NCBI GenBank assembly: GCA_028280575.1
Contig: JANQLN010000060.1
Span: 1 to 64,000, forward strand
Origin: Clostridia bacterium
GTDB lineage: Bacteria; Bacillota; Clostridia; Acetivibrionales; STF1-152
Direction of reading: 5' to 3'
DNA: 64,000 bases
Part shown: positions 54,507-63,861 of the stretch, one piece after another
Numbering within the stretch: position 1 is the stretch's first letter
Layout: each line of letters opens with the position of its first letter
Program-made: the position numbers and the translations under genes
The notes under the pieces: model-generated
What the model was told of the DNA's origin: nothing
The model's database searches: none
What the model saw: the letters and a program-made list of their open reading frames with translations, nothing else

Positions 54507-55691
54507 ATGGCCAAAAAACTTTTTACTTCAGAATCAGTAACGGAAGGGCACCCTGATAAAATGTGTGACCAGATTTCAGACGCCATTTTGGATGTAATCA
54601 TTAAAGAAGACCCGCAGGCACGTGTGGCATGTGAAACTGCGGTTACAACAGGGTTGGTACTTGTTATGGGCGAAATAACAACAAAATGCTATGTTGATAT
54701 TCCGAAGGTAGTCAGAAAAACTATCAAGGATATAGGATATGACAGGGCAAAATATGGCTTTGACTGTGAAACCTGCTCTATACTTACATCCATTGACGAG
54801 CAGTCGGTTGATATTGCCCTGGGGGTTGACAAGGCCCTTGAAGCAAAAGAAGGTGAAATGTCCGACAGGGAGATAGAGGCAACGGGAGCAGGTGACCAGG
54901 GTATGATGTTTGGATATGCCTGTGACGAGACTCCTGAGTTAATGCCCATGCCTATAGCACTTGCCCACAGGCTGACGAGGAAACTGTCGGAGGTTCGTAA
55001 AGACGGGACTCTTAAGTATTTGAGACCTGACGGAAAATCACAGGTTACTGTAGAATACGAAAATGATATACCGAAAAGAGTGGATGCGGTCGTAATTTCA
55101 ACCCAGCACAGTGCTGATGCTGACCATCGGAAAATCAGGGAGGATATTATTGAATATGTTATTAAGAGTTCAATCCCCCTTGAGCTGCTGGACAAAAATA
55201 CCAAATACTATATCAATCCCACGGGAAGATTCGTTATCGGCGGCCCCCAGGGGGATTCGGGCCTCACCGGGAGAAAAATAATTGTAGACACTTACGGAGG
55301 ATATGCACGCCATGGAGGAGGGGCATTTTCCGGCAAGGACCCAACCAAGGTAGACCGTTCTGCAACTTATGCGTCAAGATATGTGGCAAAAAATGTTGTT
55401 GCAGCCGGCCTGGCGAAAAAGTGTGAAGTAGAGCTTGCATACGCTATCGGTGTGGCAAAGCCTGTGTCCCTTCTGGTTGACACATTTGGAACAGGAGTCA
55501 TACCGGAAGATAAAATAGTAAAGCTTATCAATAAGCATTTTGATTTAAGACCTGCTGCGATCATAAGGGACCTTGACCTTAGAAAACCGATTTACAGACA
55601 GACGGCCGCTTATGGACATTTTGGCAGAACCGACCTGGATTTGTCCTGGGAAAAAACCAACAAGGCAAAAGCTTTAAAAACAGAACTTTAA
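54507..55691 (+). CDS. metK: S-adenosylmethionine synthetase
   Basis: 394 residues. Signature loops: [23 protein letters not shown] and [17 protein letters not shown]. It makes SAM from methionine and ATP. The gene is controlled by the SAM-I riboswitch directly upstream, a textbook negative-feedback arrangement. ATG 54507 is used (GAGGAG at about 8 bases); an in-frame GTG at 54489 precedes the RBS and is unlikely. Confidence 0.97.
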   Translation: MAKKLFTSESVTEGHPDKMCDQISDAILDVIIKEDPQARVACETAVTTGLVLVMGEITTKCYVDIPKVVRKTIKDIGYDRAKYGFDCETCSILTSIDEQSVDIALGVDKALEAKEGEMSDREIEATGAGDQGMMFGYACDETPELMPMPIALAHRLTRKLSEVRKDGTLKYLRPDGKSQVTVEYENDIPKRVDAVVISTQHSADADHRKIREDIIEYVIKSSIPLELLDKNTKYYINPTGRFVIGGPQGDSGLTGRKIIVDTYGGYARHGGGAFSGKDPTKVDRSATYASRYVAKNVVAAGLAKKCEVELAYAIGVAKPVSLLVDTFGTGVIPEDKIVKLINKHFDLRPAAIIRDLDLRKPIYRQTAAYGHFGRTDLDLSWEKTNKAKALKTEL

Positions 55692-55700
55692 GCAATGGTA

Positions 55701-55766
55701 ATGTAAAGGGGACGGCTGTTATGACACATTTAACAAAATGTGTCATAACAGGCGATCCCTTTACAT
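55701..55766. repeat. REP-like long palindrome downstream of metK
   Basis: An outer helix ATGTAAAGGG/CCCTTTACAT (55701-55710, 55757-55766) and an inner perfect 15-bp helix TGTTATGACACATTT/AAATGTGTCATAACA (55717-55731, 55736-55750) are separated by GACGGC and GGCGAT. The GTAAAGGGGACGG start resembles dispersed palindromes common in Clostridia and often linked to IS200-like (RAYT) transposases. No T-run follows, so termination is a secondary possibility. Confidence 0.7.
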
Positions 55767-55796
55767 CTGACATTTTAAAAATGGTTTAAATTGTTA

Positions 55797-55824
55797 TTCA
55801 ATTTTGTCTTAAAAATGATATAAT
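55797..55824 (+). promoter_or_regulatory. candidate walR promoter
   Basis: A consensus TATAAT at 55819-55824 has a weak TTCAAT (55797-55802) 16 bases upstream. It lies about 190 bases ahead of the walR start. Confidence 0.4.
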
Positions 55825-56015
55825 GGTTAGTAATACATCTCATTGGTCCATGCTTGCAAATTGGGGCAGTTTTTTTAATATTACAGTGATGTAGAGATTA
55901 AACAATACGGTATACAGAGGTTTGACGATAGGAAAGTAATGTGGTAAAATATGCCACAGGATACTGTTATGAATTTGTGACGGAATTAGAGAACAAACAC
56001 TTTGGGGGTGTTTTT

Positions 56016-56711
56016 TTGAATCAGAAAATTTTAATTGTTGAGGATGAGAGGAATATAGTTGACATACTTAAGTTCAATCTCAAAAAAGAAGGTTATATGA
56101 CTTTGGAAGCAATGGACGGAGAAAGCGGCCTTAATATGGCCTTGAATGAAAAGCCTGACCTGGTGCTTCTTGACCTCATGCTTCCGAAAATGGACGGATT
56201 TACAGTTTGCCGGAAGATAAGAGAATCATCACAGGTTCCCATAGTAATGCTTACGGCAAAGGAAGAGGAAGTTGACAAGGTCCTGGGTCTTGAGCTGGGA
56301 GCTGATGATTACATTACAAAGCCTTTTAGCCAAAGGGAGCTTATTGCCCGTATCAAATCAAACTTGAGAAGGCTTACCATGAATGAAAATGCAGCCAGGA
56401 ATGGCAGCGTCCTTAAGTGCGGAGACCTGGCCATTGATATGGACAGGTATGAAGTCAAACGCAAAGACGAGGTAATAGAACTTACATTGAGAGAGTTTGA
56501 GCTTGTAAGGTTTTTGGCCATGCATAAAGGGCAGATTTTTTCAAGGGAGAGCCTGCTTGAAAAGGTATGGGGCTATGAGTACTACGGTGATGTGAGAACA
56601 GTGGATGTAACGGTCAGAAGAGTTAGGGAAAAGCTGGAAATAGAGCCTGCAAATGCTCGCTATATACTCACTAAAAGAGGTGTGGGATATTATTTTAACG
56701 GAGAAGTGTGA
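56016..56711 (+). CDS. walR: response regulator WalR (YycF), OmpR/PhoB family
   Basis: 231 residues. Receiver domain: KILIVEDERN (acidic pocket), PDLVLLDLMLPKMDGF (phospho-Asp about residue 53), VMLTAKEEEVDK and DDYITKPF. The C-terminal winged helix ends with GDVRTVDVTVRRVREKLE and GVGYYF, as in WalR of Bacillus. It controls cell-wall hydrolases and growth; essential in most relatives. TTG 56016 is taken as start because GGGGGTG lies 8 bases before it and the protein then aligns with WalR from its first residue. Confidence 0.92.
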   Translation: MNQKILIVEDERNIVDILKFNLKKEGYMTLEAMDGESGLNMALNEKPDLVLLDLMLPKMDGFTVCRKIRESSQVPIVMLTAKEEEVDKVLGLELGADDYITKPFSQRELIARIKSNLRRLTMNENAARNGSVLKCGDLAIDMDRYEVKRKDEVIELTLREFELVRFLAMHKGQIFSRESLLEKVWGYEYYGDVRTVDVTVRRVREKLEIEPANARYILTKRGVGYYFNGEV

Positions 56712-56768
56712 AGATTAATGACGAACGTGAGTATAAATGCCGCAAATTAATAAATTTGAGGGTTTAAC

Positions 56769-58538
56769 ATGTTGAAAAGTTTGCAATGGAGACTTGTAGG
56801 CATATTCATAATGATAACTATTTTTTTGATAATACCTATAGGTCTTTATTTAAACAACCAAATACAGGAAATACATTATAAGGATTTTAAGGATACCATA
56901 GAGAGGGTTATTTCCGACAATACGAGCAGTGAGGAAAAGCTTTCTGATTTTATGGCTGCTGCAATCTACAATTTCGGTATTGATAATTTTAAAAGCCTTA
57001 CCGTATATAACAACAGTGTTTTTGAGTTTGTGGATTCAACGGACAGCCTTTGGAATGAAAGCAGTGAGCTTTTAAAAAATGAAATTTTACAATCCAGTAA
57101 TTTTCTTGATGTAATGACCGGTTTGGTGAAAGTGGGCGAAGATGCAAGGCTTTTGAGAATAGGCAGCAAAAGCTATTTTGACTATGCAAAGGCTGTTGAA
57201 TTAAGTGACGGCGGATTCATACTGTATTTCAGATATGACAGTGAAGGCTGGAGAAAAATAACTGAAAAGTTTAGCAATATATTATTGACAAGCATTATAA
57301 TTGCAATTATAGTATCACTTGTATTGGGGTATATGCTGTCTAAAACAATAACGCTTCCCATTATAAGAATTACCGATAAAGCAAAAAGCATAGCAGGAGG
57401 TAATTTTGATAAACCCCTGGATGTTAAATCAGAAGATGAAATAGGACAGCTTACCAGAACCTTTAACCATATGGCAAGAAATTTAAAGGAAACCCTTATT
57501 GAGGTTTCAAGTGAAAAAAGTAAAATAGAAACTATTCTTAACTATATGACCGACGGTGTAATAGCCTTCAATCTGAAAGGTGATGTAATACATGCCAATC
57601 CTGCCGCGAAAAAAATGCTGGGTATTGATGAAATAGATTTGGGGTTTAATGAGTTTGCAAAAATGTATAATACGGATATTACCCTTGAAGAGATTACCTA
57701 TCTGGAAATATTGAGCACAAAGGAAGCGGATGTGCCCGTTGGCAGCAGGTTTTTAAAGATGTATTTTGCCGTATTTACGGATGAAAACAAAAAAAGGGAA
57801 GGTATTATTGCGGTTTTGCAGGATATTACGGAGCAGCAGAAGCTGGATTTGATGAGAAGGGAATTTGTTGCAAATGTTTCACATGAGCTTAGAACACCTC
57901 TTACATCGGTGAAGAGCTATTCGGAGGCGCTTTTGGACGGGGCTCTTGAGAATAGGGAAATATCTGAAAGATTTCTTGAAGTAATAAATGCGGAAGCAGA
58001 CAGGATGACAAGGCTTGTAAGGGACCTTCTGCAGCTGTCCAGGCTTGATAACCACCAGATGAAATGGAATATGAAGCAAATGTCCTTTTTGGAACTGGTA
58101 AAAAAATGTACGGAGAGGCTTAAAATAGAGGCCGATGTTAAAAAGCAAAGCCTTAAAAGCTATGCAATAGGAGAAATTCCGGGAATAGTCGGTGACCGGG
58201 ATAGATTGGAGCAGGTAATTTTAAATATTATAAGCAATGCTATCAAGTATACGCCCGAAGACGGAGAGATTACCATCTACACGGGAAAATCATATAATGA
58301 GGTCTATGTGAAGGTTAAAGATAATGGTATAGGTATTCCCGAAGAGGATCTGCCCAGAATTTACGAAAGATTTTACAGGGTAGACAAAGCACGTTCCAGG
58401 GAGCTTGGAGGAACCGGCCTGGGGCTTTCCATTGCACAGGAAATAGTTGAAGCCCACCAGGGTAATATCAGCATAAACAGCCAGGTTGACAGGGGCACGG
58501 AAGTGATTGTCAGAATACCGGTAAATCAGGTGTTATAG
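56769..58538 (+). CDS. walK: sensor histidine kinase WalK (YycG)
   Basis: 589 residues: transmembrane helix 1 (about 11-30), an extracytoplasmic domain of ~140 residues, helix 2 (LLTSIIIAIIVSLVLGYML), HAMP, PAS (IETILNYMTDGVIAFNLKG), HisKA with phospho-His in NVSHELRTPL, and HATPase_c (NIISNAIKYTPEDG; DNGIGIPEEDLPRIYERFYR; GGTGLGLSIA). The complete domain order equals that of WalK. It phosphorylates WalR and is modulated by the YycH/YycI proteins encoded downstream. Confidence 0.94.
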   Translation: MLKSLQWRLVGIFIMITIFLIIPIGLYLNNQIQEIHYKDFKDTIERVISDNTSSEEKLSDFMAAAIYNFGIDNFKSLTVYNNSVFEFVDSTDSLWNESSELLKNEILQSSNFLDVMTGLVKVGEDARLLRIGSKSYFDYAKAVELSDGGFILYFRYDSEGWRKITEKFSNILLTSIIIAIIVSLVLGYMLSKTITLPIIRITDKAKSIAGGNFDKPLDVKSEDEIGQLTRTFNHMARNLKETLIEVSSEKSKIETILNYMTDGVIAFNLKGDVIHANPAAKKMLGIDEIDLGFNEFAKMYNTDITLEEITYLEILSTKEADVPVGSRFLKMYFAVFTDENKKREGIIAVLQDITEQQKLDLMRREFVANVSHELRTPLTSVKSYSEALLDGALENREISERFLEVINAEADRMTRLVRDLLQLSRLDNHQMKWNMKQMSFLELVKKCTERLKIEADVKKQSLKSYAIGEIPGIVGDRDRLEQVILNIISNAIKYTPEDGEITIYTGKSYNEVYVKVKDNGIGIPEEDLPRIYERFYRVDKARSRELGGTGLGLSIAQEIVEAHQGNISINSQVDRGTEVIVRIPVNQVL

Positions 58539-58619
58539 GTGTAATTCTATCTTAAATAGGGTGTAATTGTTCTGTAATAAATAATAGATATAATAAGTTT
58601 ATAAAAATAGGGGAAGGCT

Positions 58620-59339
58620 ATGTTTCAGGTGCAGTTTATGAAGAAAACAGCAGCAGTTTTTATTGTGCTAGTTATGACGGCAGGATATTTTTCTGTAGTA
58701 TCAGGATTGTTAACAGACGATGTTATACGCTATTCGGGCAGGAGCGGCGCGCCTGTTAATTTTGTTTCTCCTGCGTCAAGTGCGGAAACGGTTTTTACCG
58801 ATGACGGGAAGTTTAGCGGGGAAGAAATTCTTGACAAAATTATTTCAGATAAACAAATTATAGAAACACAGGCAGAAGACATGTTTTTCACTATAACAAA
58901 GCCTGAGGATTTATCAAAGGAACAGACTGTATTGAGAAAGAAATATTTGCTTTGCGGGCAATTACATAATCAGGATATCAAAGTTACAATCGCAGTATAT
59001 AATGATAAAGCAAAAGCCTATGAGGAAATGAAATTCCAGGAAGACGGCAGAGGCATAACAACAAGTGAAAAAGGCTTCTTTACACAGGAACTGGCCCTTA
59101 AGGACGGAGTAAACGATTTTAAGGTTATTGCATATGTTGAGGATGCTTTTTCCGAAGATATGTACGGGACATATGATGAACTCTATGAAGAATTGGTTGA
59201 AAGCAATTCTTTCCAGGTTAAGTATTTTACCATTATTTCTCTTAATGAGTCTGTGAAATTACAGATACTCAATAGATTGAACACCCATGACTATTTTCTA
59301 AGAGTAAATGAAAAACTGAGCGAAGGTATGGAAGATTAG
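58620..59339 (+). CDS. exported protein of unknown function within the wal operon
   Basis: 239 residues with an N-terminal hydrophobic segment (AAVFIVLVMTAGYFSVV) that is probably a signal anchor. The remainder is soluble, acidic and of mixed alpha/beta character; I recognise no family. It sits between walK and yycH, a place normally without a gene, so a modulating role for WalK from outside the membrane is conceivable but unproven. The start is ATG 58620 (GGGGAAGG a few bases before) or ATG 58638 (MKKTAAVFIV), which gives a cleaner signal sequence. Confidence 0.65.
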   Translation: MFQVQFMKKTAAVFIVLVMTAGYFSVVSGLLTDDVIRYSGRSGAPVNFVSPASSAETVFTDDGKFSGEEILDKIISDKQIIETQAEDMFFTITKPEDLSKEQTVLRKKYLLCGQLHNQDIKVTIAVYNDKAKAYEEMKFQEDGRGITTSEKGFFTQELALKDGVNDFKVIAYVEDAFSEDMYGTYDELYEELVESNSFQVKYFTIISLNESVKLQILNRLNTHDYFLRVNEKLSEGMED

Positions 59340-59368
59340 CAAAAAGGCTTTTAGCCATGGAGGATGGT

Positions 59369-60760
59369 ATGAAAAAAGGAATATTGGAGAGGACCAAAAC
59401 ATTCATACTTATCTTTTTGGTGCTCACCAGTCTTATACAGGTAGGAATTCTGTGGGGTTATGAAAGCCACGGACTTCCTTTTAATTTTATTCAGATTTTA
59501 CTGGCAAATTCTGCTAAAAAACAGGAGGATATTGACGAAGAGATGAGAAAAGCTTTTTTTACACCTTTTCGCATCTTGATATATGACGGGAATTATGAGG
59601 CATATCCTGTTTTATCTACCGGCAGCAACCATTTTTACGACCTTTGGAACGAAGCCCAGTATTATCTTAAGGAAGTGGCTTATTCAGATAATCTGGAGCG
59701 AATGGAAGTTGGAGAATGGGAGAATGCCTTAGATAATGAGTGCTACATATTTGAGTTTAAAAATCCGCTGCAAGCCGAACTGGTAAAGTGGTTTCTTAAT
59801 ATCAGTGAAGACTTTGAAATGGACAGCATATACAAGATTGCACTTGTTCCCGGCAGTTTAAATACGGTTTACGTACTTGGCAAGAGCGGGCTTTATAAAG
59901 CAGAAGTACCCTTTAATATAGATTTTAAAGCTTCCAGGTATAAAAAGATCTATACGGCTGTGAAAAAAAAGGAAACAAATGAGGCTTACAGCCTTTTCAT
60001 GGATGTACGTTTAAACAATTACATTAAAAACGACGTACTTGTCCAGATTAACAATACTGCCAGGATATATGCCCCTGTATCGGCAATGATTCCTGACCAG
60101 ATCAAGAATGAAAAAACTGTTTTGCTTTCCGAAATATTACTGGGGGCGGATAGGAACAGCTATAATATTACACATTCGGCCGGCGGCTATATCGTATTTC
60201 AAAACAGGAGCAATATTTACAGGATATACCCTAAAGAGGGCCGGATAGATTACAGATATACCAGAAAGTATTATGAAGATGAAAGGGGAAGCGTAAGCTC
60301 AGCGTTTAAAAATGCATACGGCTTTCTTACAAATATAAGAAATGAACTGATAAAAAATGAACAGTTGTTTCTAAGTGAGGTAAAACAGAATTTATACTCT
60401 TATTCATTCATTTTTAATTATAAGCTGGACGAATATCCTTTTTATTTTAATAACGTTTCCAATTACGAGAACGCAATAGAAATAAAGGCCAACAAAAATA
60501 GGGTGGTTGCATGCAGTTTTTTTGTCAGGAATCTTGTGCCTGACATTTTTGGAGTATCTAAAAACTATAATATAAGCCATGCATTGTCATTATTTGACAG
60601 GATAGATGATTTAGCAAAAACAAAGGATAGCGGCATAATGGTTACGGATATAATGGAAGGGTATGTAATGTATGAAAAAGAAGGCAGTGCTGAGCCTGCC
60701 TGGATATTGAGTACATACGGGGACACGTATGCAATAGAAATGCCGGAGGAAAATAATTAA
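59369..60760 (+). CDS. yycH: YycH family regulator of WalK
   Basis: 463 residues. One N-terminal transmembrane helix (TFILIFLVLTSLIQVGILW) is followed by a large extracytoplasmic domain. Length, topology and position between walK and yycI identify YycH, which with YycI touches the WalK membrane region and adjusts its activity. ATG 59369 follows GGAGG at 59359-59363; the ATG at 59357 contains this RBS. It overlaps yycI by one base (TAATG). Confidence 0.85.
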   Translation: MKKGILERTKTFILIFLVLTSLIQVGILWGYESHGLPFNFIQILLANSAKKQEDIDEEMRKAFFTPFRILIYDGNYEAYPVLSTGSNHFYDLWNEAQYYLKEVAYSDNLERMEVGEWENALDNECYIFEFKNPLQAELVKWFLNISEDFEMDSIYKIALVPGSLNTVYVLGKSGLYKAEVPFNIDFKASRYKKIYTAVKKKETNEAYSLFMDVRLNNYIKNDVLVQINNTARIYAPVSAMIPDQIKNEKTVLLSEILLGADRNSYNITHSAGGYIVFQNRSNIYRIYPKEGRIDYRYTRKYYEDERGSVSSAFKNAYGFLTNIRNELIKNEQLFLSEVKQNLYSYSFIFNYKLDEYPFYFNNVSNYENAIEIKANKNRVVACSFFVRNLVPDIFGVSKNYNISHALSLFDRIDDLAKTKDSGIMVTDIMEGYVMYEKEGSAEPAWILSTYGDTYAIEMPEENN

Positions 60761-61602
60761 TGGATTGGTCAAGGGCAAAAAATATATTTATTATAGTATT
60801 TTTATTACTGAATACATACCTTACGGTAAATATTATTTTGAATAGAAACAGTGGGGAGATCTCGTTAGAAACTCTTAAAAATGCGGTGGATATACTCAAT
60901 CAAAGAGATGTATACCTGGATGATAATATGGTAATGCCTTCATATAACAGGGAAACTCCCATGCTGGTGTTTGAAGATACAGGTATTGACAGGGAGAAAA
61001 TAGCAAGTTTTTTAATGGGCTCTAATACAAACGGGTCCCAGCGCATGGAACAAAATGGTAAAACATTGGAGTTTTTGCCCGATATGACATTGGAGTATGT
61101 CAATAAAAACCCTTCCGACTATCTTGAAGTAAAGGATAAAAAACAGGTTGAAAAGTATTTAAGAAAATTCATGTTAAAATTGGGCCTTCCTTCTAAAGAT
61201 TTTGTTCTGGATGAGTTCAGCTCCGGCAACGAAAATGGAAAAGCCAGGTTTGTCTATATGTATGAAGGGTTTTCCGCATTTGATAATTATGTTGTGTTCG
61301 GTTTCAATACAAAGGGTATAGAAGTTATGAATCTCAGGCATTTAAATGCAAACGGTTTTTCTGATAAAACCATGGGAATTATACCTGTACATTCTATTTT
61401 GATTAACAATATTGATAATTATGGTTTGACCAGCAAGGTAATAGAAAATATTGATTTTGGGTTTAAAAATGTGACACCCCGCTCTTATGAAGAAGGTGAA
61501 ATTATGAAAATAGAAAGCCACAGCCCTGTATGGAGAATCAAATTTACGGACAAAAATGAGCATTTCTTTTATTTAGCCGAAACCGGTGAAAGATTGTACT
61601 AG
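60760..61602 (+). CDS. yycI: YycI family regulator of WalK
   Basis: 280 residues: N-terminal helix (IFIIVFLLLNTYLTVNIIL) then an extracytoplasmic two-lobed domain typical of YycI. Its start overlaps the yycH stop (TAATG), so translation is coupled. The stop codon TAG is shared with the border of the MITE: T and A are the TA target and G is the first base of the element. Before insertion the same TAG would have been read, so the protein was probably not shortened. The usual downstream yycJ and htrA genes are not in this window. Confidence 0.85.
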   Translation: MDWSRAKNIFIIVFLLLNTYLTVNIILNRNSGEISLETLKNAVDILNQRDVYLDDNMVMPSYNRETPMLVFEDTGIDREKIASFLMGSNTNGSQRMEQNGKTLEFLPDMTLEYVNKNPSDYLEVKDKKQVEKYLRKFMLKLGLPSKDFVLDEFSSGNENGKARFVYMYEGFSAFDNYVVFGFNTKGIEVMNLRHLNANGFSDKTMGIIPVHSILINNIDNYGLTSKVIENIDFGFKNVTPRSYEEGEIMKIESHSPVWRIKFTDKNEHFFYLAETGERLY

Positions 61603-61810
61603 TACCTTGCGTCATCTAAAAGTATTGTTTTGCAACGGTCTGATTTTCGCAATACTTCGTTGTTGTCAATCGGAATCCGGCACTTACTTATTAAGTCTTT
61701 ACTCTATCTTACAGATGCAAGCGAGTAAGTGCCGAATTCCTCAATCCTCCGCCTCGTCTTGCAAAAATCATCCTCGTCGCAAATCCAATATTTTAAATGA
61801 CGCAAGGTAC
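61602..61810. mobile_element. 209-bp MITE with very long imperfect inverted repeats and TA flanks
   Basis: The ends GTACCTTGCGTCAT(C/T)TAAAA are inverted copies, and similarity of the two arms continues imperfectly for about 85 bases to GGCACTTAC, making a hairpin of nearly the full length. TA precedes (61600-61601) and follows (61811-61812) it. It has no coding capacity of its own. The inner block CAAGACGAGGCGGAGGA is shared with the element at 17402-17561, although the outermost termini differ. Confidence 0.75.
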
Positions 61811-61812
61811 TA

Positions 61813-61961
61813 GTGGTCTGACACAGTCTAGTAGCGGCCACATCCGGAAACTTTTTCCCATTTATTGTTATATCAAGTTTTCTATTGGGGTAAACAATTA
61901 TTTCTTCTACCATACTCTCTATTATTTTTTCAGTAATGGAATTAATATTGTAATAATTCAA
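61813..61961 (-). pseudogene. serine-recombinase C-terminal remnant
   Basis: The minus frame reads ITEKIIESMVEEIIVYPNRK and then LDITINGKKFPDV, which resembles the C-terminal segment of large serine recombinases (usually ...LIDRIIVY.....EI.F...F). Only ~45 residues remain; further translation runs into the MITE. Its plus-strand left edge starts GTGGTCTG, the same 8 bases that begin the MITE at 17402. Identification is by pattern only. Confidence 0.4.
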
Positions 61962-62375
61962 AATATTTAAATCTGAAATCTCATGAAATATTCAAAATAA
62001 AATTAACTTTAATAGCCTGCCAAAATTAAATAATCTGGCAATAATTGTACATAAGGAAAGGGAAAGCTCAGGAACTTCAATTCCTAATAACGCTTTCCCT
62101 CATAAAACATCTGCCCAAAGTGTGGGAAAACCTATTCAAAGCTACCTTGTTTTCTAGTCCCATATTACAGATATTCTTACGGCTTCATACTTGCATCCCT
62201 GTATTATTTATTTGTCCTTAAACTGCCTGCATGTAAAATTTCTTCTCTTTTTAGAGAGACTAACCCCGAATGCTATATCTCACTGCAGTCAGTTCTATTT
62301 TTCAAGAAAAGGTTTTTAAAAGATATTCATTCAATAAATATCTTTTTCGCACATTTCAAAGATTTCTACGCTAAG
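61962..62375. other. gene-free stretch with two hairpins
   Basis: AGGGAAAGC (62059-62067) pairs with GCTTTCCCT (62092-62100), with an inner AGGAA/TTCCT helix. AAAAGATAT (62318-62326) pairs with ATATCTTTT (62338-62346), just downstream of the minus-strand SIS gene, and may be its weak terminator. Nothing coding was recognised; it may be debris of a former mobile element. Confidence 0.5.
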
Positions 62376-63098
62376 TTAGAAACCCATTTTCCCGTACTCA
62401 TTAAGTGATGCTTCATATAATTGCCTTCCCCCGGGCAGATTCACACTTTTAAATACCGTAGGCTTCAATCCCTTCTCTATAAGGTTCTCCACCAGCTGAG
62501 ACGTAATTGTCCACATTATGAAAGCAGACGCAAGGCCTGATGCAGGACAGATTTTCGTGCCAATTTCTTCCACATTTAGCATGGCATCACCCACAGGCGC
62601 ACAGTTGTCAATAACTACATCCGCCGCTTCGAATAAGCGTTTACCCGAAGAATGATCCGATTTAATGCCGGATGAATACTCTATTGAAGTTACTGCTATA
62701 AGCTTTACTCCAAGTTCTTTTGCACAAAGAGCAATGTCCACCACGGATTCACTTTTCCCGGAAACCGATCCCATAATAAGAATGTCGCCGCGAATAACAT
62801 TAGACGAGCCAAGAATGTACTTTGCCAGTCCCTCCATTGAAAAGGGTTCTTTTTCCCTTTTAATTACAGGATCCTCCACATTGAAGCTGTAGTCCAGGCG
62901 TTTGAAAAGTGCAAGCCCCCCCGCTCTATCGACCAACTCATGGTTGATAATATGTCCGGTGTCAAGCAGGTGGACCGCGCCGCCTGCCATTACTGAATCG
63001 GCAATTATTGATGCTGCTTTTTTTATAGCATCGGCCTGTGTGTTCTTTATTTTGTTTAATAAATCATCGACCGCTTTAAAGTACATTTCCGTATACAA
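62376..63098 (-). CDS. SIS-domain (sugar isomerase-like) protein
   Basis: 240 residues of the SIS fold that binds phosphosugars. Characteristic stretches are GGAVHLLDTGHIINHEL, RGDILIMGSVSGKSESVVD (the SxS phosphosugar loop) and SSGKRLFEAADVVIDNC. It resembles the UPF0309-type sugar isomerase-domain proteins and is a paralogue of the gene directly upstream. The start is TTG 63098 (GGGAGGG at 7 bases), or ATG four codons on. The substrate is unknown; amino-sugar phosphates are typical for the fold. Confidence 0.8.
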   Translation of the reverse strand: MYTEMYFKAVDDLLNKIKNTQADAIKKAASIIADSVMAGGAVHLLDTGHIINHELVDRAGGLALFKRLDYSFNVEDPVIKREKEPFSMEGLAKYILGSSNVIRGDILIMGSVSGKSESVVDIALCAKELGVKLIAVTSIEYSSGIKSDHSSGKRLFEAADVVIDNCAPVGDAMLNVEEIGTKICPASGLASAFIMWTITSQLVENLIEKGLKPTVFKSVNLPGGRQLYEASLNEYGKMGF

Positions 63099-63120
63099 AT
63101 TTGAACCCTCCCTTTATCAT

Positions 63121-63861
63121 TTACATATAAAAAATATTATCCTTGTACTCTGAAAGGATTTTCTTGTTATGCTCATCACCGCCGTCAACATTGGAGCTTA
63201 TAAAGACCGGAGGTGTTATACCCATTTCTGTCAGCAGTTCAACCGCTTCAGCTGTAACAGCCGTAAGTATCGCAGCTCCGGAAACTGTGGAAGTAGGAGC
63301 AATTTTTTGATTCATCCCTTTTACATCAAGGGCTGAATCTCCATAACACCCGCAATTGTCAAGTACCAAATCGGCTGCTTCAAACAATCTCTTCCCTGAA
63401 GGGTGCCTGGAGGACACTCCGATCGAATATTTTTTATTGGTAAGCGCAATTACCTTAGCACCCCGTTTCTTTGCTTCAATCGCTGTGTCTACAGGAACAC
63501 TGTTTCTTCCCGATACCGAGTGCATAATTAAAATATCGCCATTATTCAGCTTGCAGGATTCAGCTATTATAGCGCCATATCCGCCTAAACGCTCAATCCC
63601 GGTTGTCAATGTTATCGGTCTTGCATCAAGTATCATTCCCGGTATCGTCACAGGATTTATAATGGCCAGCCCCCCTGTGCGATAGAAAAGGTCCTGCGTA
63701 ATCAGTCCCGCATGATTGCATCCGAATGCAAAAATATTCTTCTTTGATGCAATAGCTTCAGCAATCATTTCAGCAGCCTTCCCTATGTTTTCCATCTGCT
63801 TTGCCTCGATCTCGTCAATTAATTTTCTTATTTCATCAAAATACTTTTTTCCCAATCTCAT
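63121..63861 (-). CDS. SIS-domain (sugar isomerase-like) protein, tandem paralogue
   Basis: 246 residues. It shares with its neighbour the segments NGDILIMHSVSGRNSVPVD and HPSGKRLFEAADLVLDNC and the N-terminal FAFGCNHAGLITQDLFYRTG. It lies 22 bases upstream of the other SIS gene and overlaps the end of the preceding minus-strand gene, so all three should be one operon. ATG 63861 follows GGGAGGAAAAAGCC. Two dissimilar copies side by side suggest a hetero-oligomer or two related substrates. Confidence 0.82.
   Translation of the reverse strand: MRLGKKYFDEIRKLIDEIEAKQMENIGKAAEMIAEAIASKKNIFAFGCNHAGLITQDLFYRTGGLAIINPVTIPGMILDARPITLTTGIERLGGYGAIIAESCKLNNGDILIMHSVSGRNSVPVDTAIEAKKRGAKVIALTNKKYSIGVSSRHPSGKRLFEAADLVLDNCGCYGDSALDVKGMNQKIAPTSTVSGAAILTAVTAEAVELLTEMGITPPVFISSNVDGGDEHNKKILSEYKDNIFYM

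Noticed and set aside
61599-61814. CTAG as a 4-bp target duplication of the second MITE
   Set aside because: CTAG does occur at both borders, but the first element has only TA duplicated, and TA explains both; CTAG is probably partly coincidental.
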